Assembly (NCBI GenBank): GCA_902566725.1
Contig: CACFJZ010000004.1
Span: 1 to 46,825, forward strand
Source of the DNA: an uncultured marine group I thaumarchaeote
GTDB lineage: Archaea > Thermoproteota > Nitrososphaeria > Nitrososphaerales > Nitrosopumilaceae
Length of the DNA: 46,825 nt
Direction of reading: 5' to 3'
In this document: positions 10,215 to 18,205 of the stretch, in pieces
How the letters are laid out: the number at the start of each line of letters is the position of its first letter
Position numbering within the stretch: position 1 is the stretch's first letter
The notes under the pieces: generated by a model
The model's input: only the letters and a program-made list of their open reading frames with translations
Databases searched by the model: none
Told to the model about the DNA's origin: nothing
Translations under genes and position numbers: made by a program

Positions 10215-13200
10215 TTTACAAAATCAGTTAACAGTTGTTGTGAACCATCACCTTTTCCAAAGAGTAGTTCAATTTCATCAGATAATGTCATGATTCTTCC
10301 TTTTAGGTATGGATCAACGTCATATTTTGTGACTAGTTTCTTTGCTAATGGAAGATATTTTTCAATTGATGGTCGAGTAATTGTCTGTAGTAGTTTGTGA
10401 CCACATGTGCATTTTTGAAGTAATGGCATTCGTCTATATTTTGCACCACATGCAGTACAACGGAATTTTTGTTTTGCATATGCGCGAATGTTTCCCATAA
10501 TATCAGGAATGAGATGTGTTTGTATCAAATATGAAACAATTTCTTTTGTTTCAACAGCGTTAATGATATCTGCATTTTTAATTTGTAAGTCAAGCTTGTC
10601 AACCATTGATTCAAGTGTTGAATAGGCACTACGAGATTTTGATGAGGTTAAAGTTGTAGTTGCATGTGTAAAGAAATAATCATGGAAGATGTTTTCATCT
10701 CCTGTATCTTTTCGCATAGCTAAAGTTTCGATATTTCTGATGTCACCTGATTTCTCATGGTTGGAAGTTGACTCATAAAATGCAAGAGGGAATTTTTTTG
10801 TAACTTCAAAGTTATGTGCCTGTGTTTGTGCCTCATGTGGTAAGACGATTGGTTGAATTAACAATGGTGCGTCCATCAATCCTCCAATTTTATCAGACAG
10901 AAACTGTCTTGAAAAGTTCAGTAATGCATCTAATAACAACATGACAGAATCAGCATCACCGTCTGCGTCTCGTCTTTTTGCTGAATGCCAGATAGGACTT
11001 GCAAAGCAAACATGTGTTTTTGTGTATCCAATTAATCGTCCTGTGATACCAACAGACGTATGAGGTGCAAGACCAATTACCAAATGGCCTAGTAAGTCCT
11101 GAGTGTTTTTCAAATTATAAAATGATTGTTTGCCAAAAAATTTCTGTAATTCAAAGTCAATGTACTTTGAAACATTTACGAGATATTCTGCACTTTCTAA
11201 TGGAATGATAACATCTTGCATCTTTAATTCAATTAATTGCTCATCGTTTGTGATTGGATTTCCATCTGCATCTTTTTCATAACCAAGTTTTTTGATTTGA
11301 TCAACTGTGGTTCCAATCCAGGAAAGTTTGAAGTGTGTTAAAGGAGAGTTTGTTGCATCAAATCTTACTGTACCATCTTTGAAGACAGACAGCCCAAAGT
11401 TTTGTCTTATCAATCCCTTTTCTAGTGGCTCAGGAATTTTTTCTTGGTTGATTAGTTGTTCTACACCTTTGAATGGTGGTTTTGCACGGATTCCAAGTTT
11501 TTCTTGTGCTGAAATTAGACTTTGCTTTAATGGGAACTGTTTGTAGGAAAATCCGTTTGCATCACGCTTGCATTTCTCACAATGTGGGGTTTCTAACTCA
11601 TCTTTACAAATTCTGCAGATGTAGAATTTTGTTGTTTTATTACCACACTTGCTACAAACTATTCCAATTGATGGTATGTTACAGTCATTGCATCTACGAT
11701 TATTCAAATTTGAGAAAAATGATTCAGATGCAACTGCCGCCTTTAGAATGTCACGTGTAATACCGCCTTTTTCTGCAACAGGAAATAGAACGTGTACTGG
11801 GGGTTTCATTAAACGAGGGGCAGCCTTTTCAGGTCTTCCGATTCTTACACCAATTGATGTTGAAAACTTGTTTTTAATTTCTACACCAGAACTTACTGTT
11901 AGTAATTCTAAGACTGATTTTGAATCATCATATTGTATGGTATTTCCAAAAATTAAATGATCCAAGATTTGAACGTCAATTCCAGATATGATGATTTTTT
12001 CATCTAAAACTTTGTGAGGAATTCCAAGATTTTCAAGGATTTGTTTTTTTGACATTTCATAATGAATTTCATTTTCTGATTTTAAAATCGGATTTGTGAT
12101 TTGTTTTAGATCTTCAGTTGTGATAAAATCCCAATAATAGAGAAATTTTGGGTGTAGTGGGATTTTTAGTTCTTTTGAGAGCAAAATGGCGTCAACAAAT
12201 GTCGGAGTCTTTGTTAAAAATTCGAGTCGAGAGTCATTTTTGGAGAGTTTTGCCTTTAGATGTTCTGCCCAGACTTCTTCAACCATTGGAGTTGGAATCA
12301 ATTCTGCATTGTTTTCTAGAAAATCACCAAACGTGATTAAGATATCACCAAGGTGGAGAATTTTTTCAATGTTGTTTTTTATTTGAATTCCATGTTCTGT
12401 ATTTTGAATTTTGATAACCTCGCCTCCTTTTAATCTAACAATGGGTGTTTCAAGCGAATCAACAAAGGCAACAGTCGCACCTTTACTAGGTTTGTCAAGT
12501 TTGATTTGTGTGCCCACCGTAATGGTATGATCTAAAATTTCTGCAATTACAGGATGTAATCCTACGCTTGCAAATCCAGTGTTACATGCACGTCCATATC
12601 TGAGTCGAAATCCTCCAATTTTGTTTGGCATGGACAAAACAGATCTTCCCGTAATGACTTCTTTCATACGTTTTTCAGAAGCATCATCGCCAGTCTCTCC
12701 TTTTTGAACAGCACCTTGAATATCGTTTAGCCATTCCCAACCTTCTAGATTATACTTCTCGATTCGTTTCAAGAGTTTTTTTGATCTTCCAATTAATCCA
12801 TCATTCAATACACGTAGTGCACCACCACGTACTCTGTCAGTTTTGATTCGAGTCATGTTACGATGATTGACTACCTCATCAGGATCTGTTCCTTCGCCTT
12901 CTAATTCTACAGGCAAGTTTGAGATTACAGTTTTGATATCATCATCAGATACATGAAACTGGAAACTCTGTTTTGCTTCACTTTCATAGATTCTTAGTTC
13001 TTCTACGAATCTTCCTGTCTCATCATCAAAACAATCAGCTTGATATTTTTCGAGTCCAACTGCACGTCTCACGTGATCAGCTATTAGCATTGTGACTGCA
13101 GATTCAGTACCTCCTGCAGATCTCATTGGTCCTGCAATTGAAACTGAAAGGTATTCAGAACCATCTTTGTTATTTTTAATTTTGATTTCGCTAATTCCTT

Positions 13201-13588
13201 GTAATGGTGCAATTGTCACACCTTCAGTAACAATTGCTAAACCTACCCTAACAGCATGATCTAATCTCTCTTCCAAAGAAGCATCTGAAGATTGATACTT
13301 TCCTTCTGCTATTTCCTTTGACATGATTAGAGCAGCGTTTTCTTTTCCGAGTTTGTCTAATAGTTCACGAAGAGGCGTAGCAATGTCGATATCATGCATT
13401 TTGGCAACGCGTTCAGCCAAATCAAATGCGATTTTCGGCTCTATTATTCCAGAAGAGTCTAAAAGCGTTGATTTTGCGTCTGCTGCAGTCTCAAACTCTT
13501 TGTAAACCTGGTTTGAGAGTTCTTCGTAATAATCAGAGTAATTTTGAGGAATATTGATTTCTTTAACATAATTGGCTGTAGTCGACAT
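10211..13588 (-). CDS. polC: DNA polymerase D (family D) large subunit DP2
   Basis: 1125 aa; RSAGGTESAVTMLIADHVR, RRDADGDADSVMLLLDALLNFSRQFL catalytic region, several CxxC zinc motifs; no intein insertion seen. Confidence 0.96.
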   Translation of the reverse strand: MSTTANYVKEINIPQNYSDYYEELSNQVYKEFETAADAKSTLLDSSGIIEPKIAFDLAERVAKMHDIDIATPLRELLDKLGKENAALIMSKEIAEGKYQSSDASLEERLDHAVRVGLAIVTEGVTIAPLQGISEIKIKNNKDGSEYLSVSIAGPMRSAGGTESAVTMLIADHVRRAVGLEKYQADCFDDETGRFVEELRIYESEAKQSFQFHVSDDDIKTVISNLPVELEGEGTDPDEVVNHRNMTRIKTDRVRGGALRVLNDGLIGRSKKLLKRIEKYNLEGWEWLNDIQGAVQKGETGDDASEKRMKEVITGRSVLSMPNKIGGFRLRYGRACNTGFASVGLHPVIAEILDHTITVGTQIKLDKPSKGATVAFVDSLETPIVRLKGGEVIKIQNTEHGIQIKNNIEKILHLGDILITFGDFLENNAELIPTPMVEEVWAEHLKAKLSKNDSRLEFLTKTPTFVDAILLSKELKIPLHPKFLYYWDFITTEDLKQITNPILKSENEIHYEMSKKQILENLGIPHKVLDEKIIISGIDVQILDHLIFGNTIQYDDSKSVLELLTVSSGVEIKNKFSTSIGVRIGRPEKAAPRLMKPPVHVLFPVAEKGGITRDILKAAVASESFFSNLNNRRCNDCNIPSIGIVCSKCGNKTTKFYICRICKDELETPHCEKCKRDANGFSYKQFPLKQSLISAQEKLGIRAKPPFKGVEQLINQEKIPEPLEKGLIRQNFGLSVFKDGTVRFDATNSPLTHFKLSWIGTTVDQIKKLGYEKDADGNPITNDEQLIELKMQDVIIPLESAEYLVNVSKYIDFELQKFFGKQSFYNLKNTQDLLGHLVIGLAPHTSVGITGRLIGYTKTHVCFASPIWHSAKRRDADGDADSVMLLLDALLNFSRQFLSDKIGGLMDAPLLIQPIVLPHEAQTQAHNFEVTKKFPLAFYESTSNHEKSGDIRNIETLAMRKDTGDENIFHDYFFTHATTTLTSSKSRSAYSTLESMVDKLDLQIKNADIINAVETKEIVSYLIQTHLIPDIMGNIRAYAKQKFRCTACGAKYRRMPLLQKCTCGHKLLQTITRPSIEKYLPLAKKLVTKYDVDPYLKGRIMTLSDEIELLFGKGDGSQQLLTDFVN

Positions 13589-13596
13589 GTAGGAGG

Positions 13597-14337
13597 TTAG
13601 TTTTTGATGGCTTTGGCTATTTCGGTTAGCTTTTGTAAGTTGTTACTATCCTCAAGAAGGGTTCCAATCACTAGAGCATCTGCGCCTGCATCTGTTAATG
13701 ATTTTGCAGTATCAGCATCACGAATACCTCCACCTACAATCAAAAATCCTTGGAAAACCTTTCTTACAGTTGCAACCATTTCAGGAGTTACATTGGTTTT
13801 TGCTCCTGAACCGGCCTCTAAATAGACAAATCTCATACCAAAGAATTGAGCCGCTAATGAATATGCAGCTGCGATTTTCGGCTTATCAAATGGAATTCCT
13901 CTAACATTTCCTACAAACCATGCAGATGTTCCTTCCCCAATTACCAGATATGATGTTGGGAGTGGTTCCAGACCAAATTTGAGTACATTTGGGGCACCAA
14001 GTGCTTGTGCCTGAGTAATGTAGTATGGGTTTTCAGAGTTCATTAAGGAACTAAACAAGATGGCATCAGCCTGTGGGACAACTCCTGTAATGTTTCCTGG
14101 GAATAGAATAATTGGAATATTTACTGCTTCTTTGAGGTTCTTTACTACCTCAGCCATCTCCATTTGATCAGTTGCAGATGAGCCACCAACAAGTATTGAT
14201 GCTGCGCCTATCTCTTCTACATCTTTTGCCAGTTTTACTGCAGAATCAATTTGAGATACCTCTGAATCAATTAATACGAATAGTAATGGTGATTTTTTAC
14301 GCTCAGAAAGGAGTGTTTCCTCTACTTTTCCAGTCAT
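13597..14337 (-). CDS. Geranylgeranylglyceryl phosphate synthase
   Basis: ILVGGSSATDQ, IILFPGNITGVVPQADAILFSSLMNS, YLEAGSGAKTNVTPEMV, IVGGGIRDADTAKSLTDAGADALVIGT. Confidence 0.93.
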   Translation of the reverse strand: MTGKVEETLLSERKKSPLLFVLIDSEVSQIDSAVKLAKDVEEIGAASILVGGSSATDQMEMAEVVKNLKEAVNIPIILFPGNITGVVPQADAILFSSLMNSENPYYITQAQALGAPNVLKFGLEPLPTSYLVIGEGTSAWFVGNVRGIPFDKPKIAAAYSLAAQFFGMRFVYLEAGSGAKTNVTPEMVATVRKVFQGFLIVGGGIRDADTAKSLTDAGADALVIGTLLEDSNNLQKLTEIAKAIKN

Positions 14338-14764
14338 GATTCCACTTCAAGGAAGACCCTTTAAGTTTTATTCAAGTACTGGTATACAGATTTGTATAGC
14401 TTTGAGCGACCCTAACAATTCCAATTTTCCGAATATTTTACGGGAAATTATCAAAAAATCACTATTTACAGAGAGACAAATTGAAATTATTTTAAAATCC
14501 AAGAATCTATCTGACGTTGAATTTACTATGACTAAAGGCGCCTATTACAGGCAGGTTTCTCAGTCTAGGGAGAAGCTCTCAGGCTTGTATTATTCCTTCA
14601 TAGTTCTAGGCGTGTTAGGCATAGTTCTTCCTGATGATATTGATGTGATATCAGACCTTTCCGAACGAATGAGTGTGATAAAAGATGGTGATGTTTTCCC
14701 TGAGAAGGAACAAGAAATCATTAGTGTGATAGAACGTGTGGTAAAGCAGACTACAGGAATGTGA
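14336..14764 (+). CDS. Putative HTH-type archaeal protein (start uncertain)
   Basis: LFTERQIEIILKSKNLSDVEFTMTKGAYYRQVSQSREKLSGLYYSFIVLGVLGIV suggests an HTH. Annotated ATG overlaps the divergent gene's ATG, so the real start may be downstream. Confidence 0.5.
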   Translation: MIPLQGRPFKFYSSTGIQICIALSDPNNSNFPNILREIIKKSLFTERQIEIILKSKNLSDVEFTMTKGAYYRQVSQSREKLSGLYYSFIVLGVLGIVLPDDIDVISDLSERMSVIKDGDVFPEKEQEIISVIERVVKQTTGM

Positions 14765-14878
14765 TTTTGTGCCTAGAAACAGTACTTGGTCTGCAATAGT
14801 GTGATGGGGTTTTGATTAATCTAAGTGTAAAATAATGTTGTCCAATCACGATAAATCACAAATTCCTCATGATATGTC

Positions 14879-15472
14879 ATGATAATTGAGATACCTGACC
14901 TTGATGTGATATTAGGACTAATTTTGGCCTTCATAGGAGGTTTGGTTACCTTATTCGTGTATTCTAAATTAAAGGCAATTTCAACCTCTAATGACCAAAC
15001 AAAGGCAGATTTGGAGCGTATGGAGTTCTATGAAAGACAGTTAATTGATCTTAAAATAAAATTAGATGCTATTGACTTGGAAAATCTTACTTTTTCGCAA
15101 GAAACACCACAAAATATTGTAAAAAATGAGGAAAAACCGGTACAAGTTGTACAAAAACAGGTAGAAATCGTGCCTGAACCAGCCCCAAATCCACCTAAAG
15201 TAGAACGTGCACCTAACATGAGCAGTGATAATATTGTTGAGGCTGTGTTGAGACTAATCACAGACAAGTCACGCACATCACGTGATATCCAAATCACATT
15301 AGGAAAGAGCCGAGAGCATATTTCCAGAACAATGAAGAAAATGACTGACGACGGATTGGTTGAAAGAAACACCAACGCCAAGCCATACAGTTACTCTATT
15401 ACCCAAATGGGCCTCTCCAAGTTGTCAGGATCTGGTTCGGTGGCCCAAACCATAGCTCCTCAGACCTCCTAA
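14879..15472 (+). CDS. Membrane-anchored winged-helix transcriptional regulator
   Basis: N-terminal TM (VILGLILAFIGGLVTLFVYSKL), linker, C-terminal wHTH (AVLRLITDKSRTSRDIQITLGKSREHISRTMKKMTDDGLVERN). Confidence 0.72.
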   Translation: MIIEIPDLDVILGLILAFIGGLVTLFVYSKLKAISTSNDQTKADLERMEFYERQLIDLKIKLDAIDLENLTFSQETPQNIVKNEEKPVQVVQKQVEIVPEPAPNPPKVERAPNMSSDNIVEAVLRLITDKSRTSRDIQITLGKSREHISRTMKKMTDDGLVERNTNAKPYSYSITQMGLSKLSGSGSVAQTIAPQTS

Positions 15473-15615
15473 TTAGAAAATCTTAGGATTTTTTGACTTT
15501 GTTGAATTGTGTTTGAAATGTTGATTTTTTGGTGGTTTTACTAAGCTTTTTCATTATAATTTATGGAATAATAATAAACATAATTAATTAATATTAGTTC
15601 ATCATAAATTATAAT

Positions 15616-15774
15616 ATGAGTGAGGTTCAAGAGGAATTAGTGAAGATTACTTCGGGAGGAACCATCTCAATTCCCAAACAGTTTAGGCAATATTTGGAGA
15701 TGCAGAAGGGGGATTATCTCAAAATAGGCCTGGAAGGGGACCATTTAGTAGTTAGAAAAGTGCGTATTTCTTAG
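15616..15774 (+). CDS. AbrB/SpoVT-type small DNA-binding protein (52 aa, absent from ORF track)
   Basis: ATG 15616 to TAG 15772-15774: MSEVQEELVKITSGGTISIPKQFRQYLEMQKGDYLKIGLEGDHLVVRKVRIS, a swapped-hairpin AbrB signature. Confidence 0.8.
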   Translation: MSEVQEELVKITSGGTISIPKQFRQYLEMQKGDYLKIGLEGDHLVVRKVRIS

Positions 15775-16172
15775 TTTTCTGACATTTTAGGAGTGGAATT
15801 TACCATCTTAATGGTCTGGTAAGCCCATTCTCTGCCTTTTTTGGCTCTTTCCACCTTGTTTTTAGAGGTAAATCTAGACAAATATGTCGAAATTACACTA
15901 AGTTTGATTGGCTCGTTGAATTCATCCTCATATCTCTCTAGAATTTCAGATGATGTGAAGCGGCCCGTAGGGTAATACTTGTCAACAATATACCAGATTT
16001 TGCCTCCTACAGACTCTGTACTTGGGCTGTTATCAGCCTCCTCAATATTCATCAAGTCCATTAATTCGAAAATTTTGAGAACTTTCTCTCTATTGATGTT
16101 GCCCTCAATATTGAACTTGTATTTAGCTCCATCCTTATCCTCGAGATCTATTCTAATCTTTTTTCCTGCCAT
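15771..16172 (-). CDS. Hypothetical winged-helix-like protein flanking the putative origin
   Basis: 133 aa; GKIWYIVDKYYPTGRFTSSEILERYEDEFNEPIKLSVISTYLSRFTSKNKVERAKKGREWAYQ looks wHTH-like. Confidence 0.55.
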   Translation of the reverse strand: MAGKKIRIDLEDKDGAKYKFNIEGNINREKVLKIFELMDLMNIEEADNSPSTESVGGKIWYIVDKYYPTGRFTSSEILERYEDEFNEPIKLSVISTYLSRFTSKNKVERAKKGREWAYQTIKMVNSTPKMSEN

Positions 16173-16330
16173 TCAGATCAATAAGGATCCAACCTTAACT
16201 CATCAACTGATCTTCTTAGATTTGTTAACTAACAGGTTTGTTAACATTGACACGCCTGGCTCACGCCTGAGAGAGGTTTTTGTTATTAACAATCTTAGGA
16301 TGCGGTATTACCTAAAATTATAGATTTTTG

Positions 16331-16358
16331 TGCCTAGAGTGGAAATGAAGGGGTTGAG
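16331..16358 (+). promoter_or_regulatory. Origin recognition box-like element 1
   Basis: TGCCTAGAGTGGAAATGAAGGGGTTGAG; compare the archaeal ORB core consensus CAGTGGAAACGAAGGGG. Confidence 0.78.
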
Positions 16359-16365
16359 TATTCGA

Positions 16366-16382
16366 TATTAACAGTGTTAATA
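16366..16382. repeat. Perfect inverted repeat between the ORB-like boxes
   Basis: TATTAACA-G-TGTTAATA (8-bp arms, 1-nt centre). Confidence 0.8.
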
Positions 16383-16392
16383 GACACTTTAA

Positions 16393-16420
16393 CGCCTAGA
16401 CCGGAAATAAAGGGGTCAAA
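16393..16420 (+). promoter_or_regulatory. Origin recognition box-like element 2
   Basis: CGCCTAGACCGGAAATAAAGGGGTCAAA; same orientation, 62 bp downstream of box 1. Confidence 0.76.
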
Positions 16421-16756
16421 ATAGCCTTTTTTTACCCATTCTTCACACGTTCTTAACATTTGTTAACTGCCTTCCTGGTTTTGTTCCTTCTCTCAGACTC
16501 CTCTTTCATTTTTTTATTTTTGATACCCCACACACCTATCTTTCCAGTGTTTCCTTTTTCAAAATTTTTAAAATGAGAATTCATATCTATACTAATTTTA
16601 TTTTATTTATTATACAATCTAATCTATCATTAGAAATGAAGGTGTCTGGGATGCGATCTGAGCGATCCGGAGTGAGTCAACAAGAACGATCAGTCTTGTG
16701 AAATAAATCAAAAAGATCAGTTGAACTGTAGTTTTGAAATAGTAAATGATCTCAAC

Positions 16757-17992
16757 ATGAGTACAACAACAATCGATCCAATTGACAGGCTCCTTGATGC
16801 GGCACAAAGCGGAAAGACCCTAATCAAAAACAGAGATGTGTTACATTTTACCCATATTCCTAACCAAATCCTTCACAGAGACCCCGAGCAGGAGAAAATC
16901 ACCCAATCACTATTACCAATTTTAATGGAATCTAGACCATCTAATTTACTGGTGTATGGCAAGCCTGGAACAGGCAAAACTCTAGTCATAAAGAAGGTCC
17001 TCTCAAAAATTCAAAAAAGGGTCGAGGAAGGCTCATTTCCAATCAAACTAGCATATACAAACGCAAAACAAGAGACCACCCTATACGGCCTTTTGGTCTC
17101 CTTTGGTAGACAATTAGGGCTGGGCAGCCAGAAAACAAACGATGAGAAGATGTGGCTCCCAAACACAGGACTATCAATTAGTGAGGTCTTCAACAGGATT
17201 CTCTATGCCTTAGACAAGAACGAGACAAACGCAGTCTTTGTTATAGATGAGATTGACTACTTGGCAGAATTAATCCAAAAAACAGGCAAAGACGTCCTAT
17301 ACCAAATCACCAGAGCAAATGAGAGGCTAACCACAGGCTCACTTACATTAATTGGAGTATCAAACGACCTGACCTTCAAAGAAAGACTTGACCCTAGAGT
17401 CATCAGTACTTTGAGCGAGGAGGAGATTATCTTCACAAACTACAACCTACCTCAAATTAGAGAAATTCTAGATGCTAGAATCGAAGTGGCCTTTGATGAT
17501 GGGGTGGTCTCAGAGGCAGCCCTAAACCTATGTTCCGCAATGGCTGGAAGAGAATCAGGAGATGCAAGACGTGCACTTGACCTTCTAAGGGTGGCATCAG
17601 AAATAGCTGAAAGAAGCCAAGTTTCAACAGTCACAGAAGATCACATACGAATGGCATCTGAGAAAATAGAGGAAAACAAAGAGGTTGTGGCACTTCGCTC
17701 ATACCCACTACACGAAAAATTACTAATTATGGCAATAATGAAATCATCAGAGATTTCTACAGGAGAGGTATATTCTACCTACAAGAATCTCTGCAAAGAA
17801 ATACGCCAAAAAGAACTCACCCAAAGAAGAGTCACTCAAATGCTCAGTGAAATCGAAATGTCCGGAATCATCTCTGGTCGTATAGTCCACCAAGGAACTC
17901 ATGGAAATACGAAAAAATTCAGAATCACAGTCTCACCAGATATGGTAAAATCTACCTTTAAAGATGAGATGCTCCTACAAGACATCCTCTAA
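16757..17992 (+). CDS. Orc1/Cdc6 family replication initiator
   Basis: LLVYGKPGTGKTLVIKKVL (Walker A), AVFVIDEIDYLAE (Walker B), sensor and wHTH regions. Start MSTTTIDPIDRL at 16757 preferred over the ORF-track start 16721. Confidence 0.95.
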   Translation: MSTTTIDPIDRLLDAAQSGKTLIKNRDVLHFTHIPNQILHRDPEQEKITQSLLPILMESRPSNLLVYGKPGTGKTLVIKKVLSKIQKRVEEGSFPIKLAYTNAKQETTLYGLLVSFGRQLGLGSQKTNDEKMWLPNTGLSISEVFNRILYALDKNETNAVFVIDEIDYLAELIQKTGKDVLYQITRANERLTTGSLTLIGVSNDLTFKERLDPRVISTLSEEEIIFTNYNLPQIREILDARIEVAFDDGVVSEAALNLCSAMAGRESGDARRALDLLRVASEIAERSQVSTVTEDHIRMASEKIEENKEVVALRSYPLHEKLLIMAIMKSSEISTGEVYSTYKNLCKEIRQKELTQRRVTQMLSEIEMSGIISGRIVHQGTHGNTKKFRITVSPDMVKSTFKDEMLLQDIL

Positions 17993-18031
17993 TCTTTCAG
18001 AAATAAATACACACCAGTTCTACTCTCAACC

Positions 18032-18190
18032 ATGGGTCTATTCAATAAGAAACCCAAAAATGACACAGATTTAGAGTGTAAAATCTGTCATTTGAAATTC
18101 TCTAATCCTGAAAGAACAATGAGGCATATGGTCAAAGCACATTCAAAACCACAAAAAAAGAAAAGAATGGGGACAGGAAAATATGCTTAG
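18032..18190 (+). CDS. 52-aa C2H2 zinc finger protein (absent from ORF track)
   Basis: MGLFNKKPKNDTDLECKICHLKFSNPERTMRHMVKAHSKPQKKKRMGTGKYA; C-x2-C-x12-H-x4-H. Confidence 0.75.
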   Translation: MGLFNKKPKNDTDLECKICHLKFSNPERTMRHMVKAHSKPQKKKRMGTGKYA

Positions 18191-18205
18191 ATTATTTGGG
18201 ATTTT

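Larger units (their letters stand above)
16173..16756. other. Putative chromosomal replication origin (oriC)
   Basis: Intergenic region upstream of orc1/cdc6 with two ORB-like boxes, TTAACA/TGTTAA palindromes and AT/pyrimidine-rich tract. Confidence 0.8.

Noticed and set aside
11307-11960. Several + strand ORFs (79-103 aa) inside PolD DP2
   Set aside because: Antisense to a strongly supported catalytic gene; no recognisable domains.
10211-13588. Possible intein in DP2
   Set aside because: Catalytic motifs RRDADGDADSVMLLLDALLNFSRQFL are continuous and the length (1125 aa) is normal for an intein-free protein.
16721-16756. Extended N-terminus MNCSFEIVNDLN of Orc1/Cdc6 in the ORF track
   Set aside because: Start at 16757 (MSTTTIDPIDRL) gives a more typical N-terminus; the extension runs into the AT-rich promoter region.
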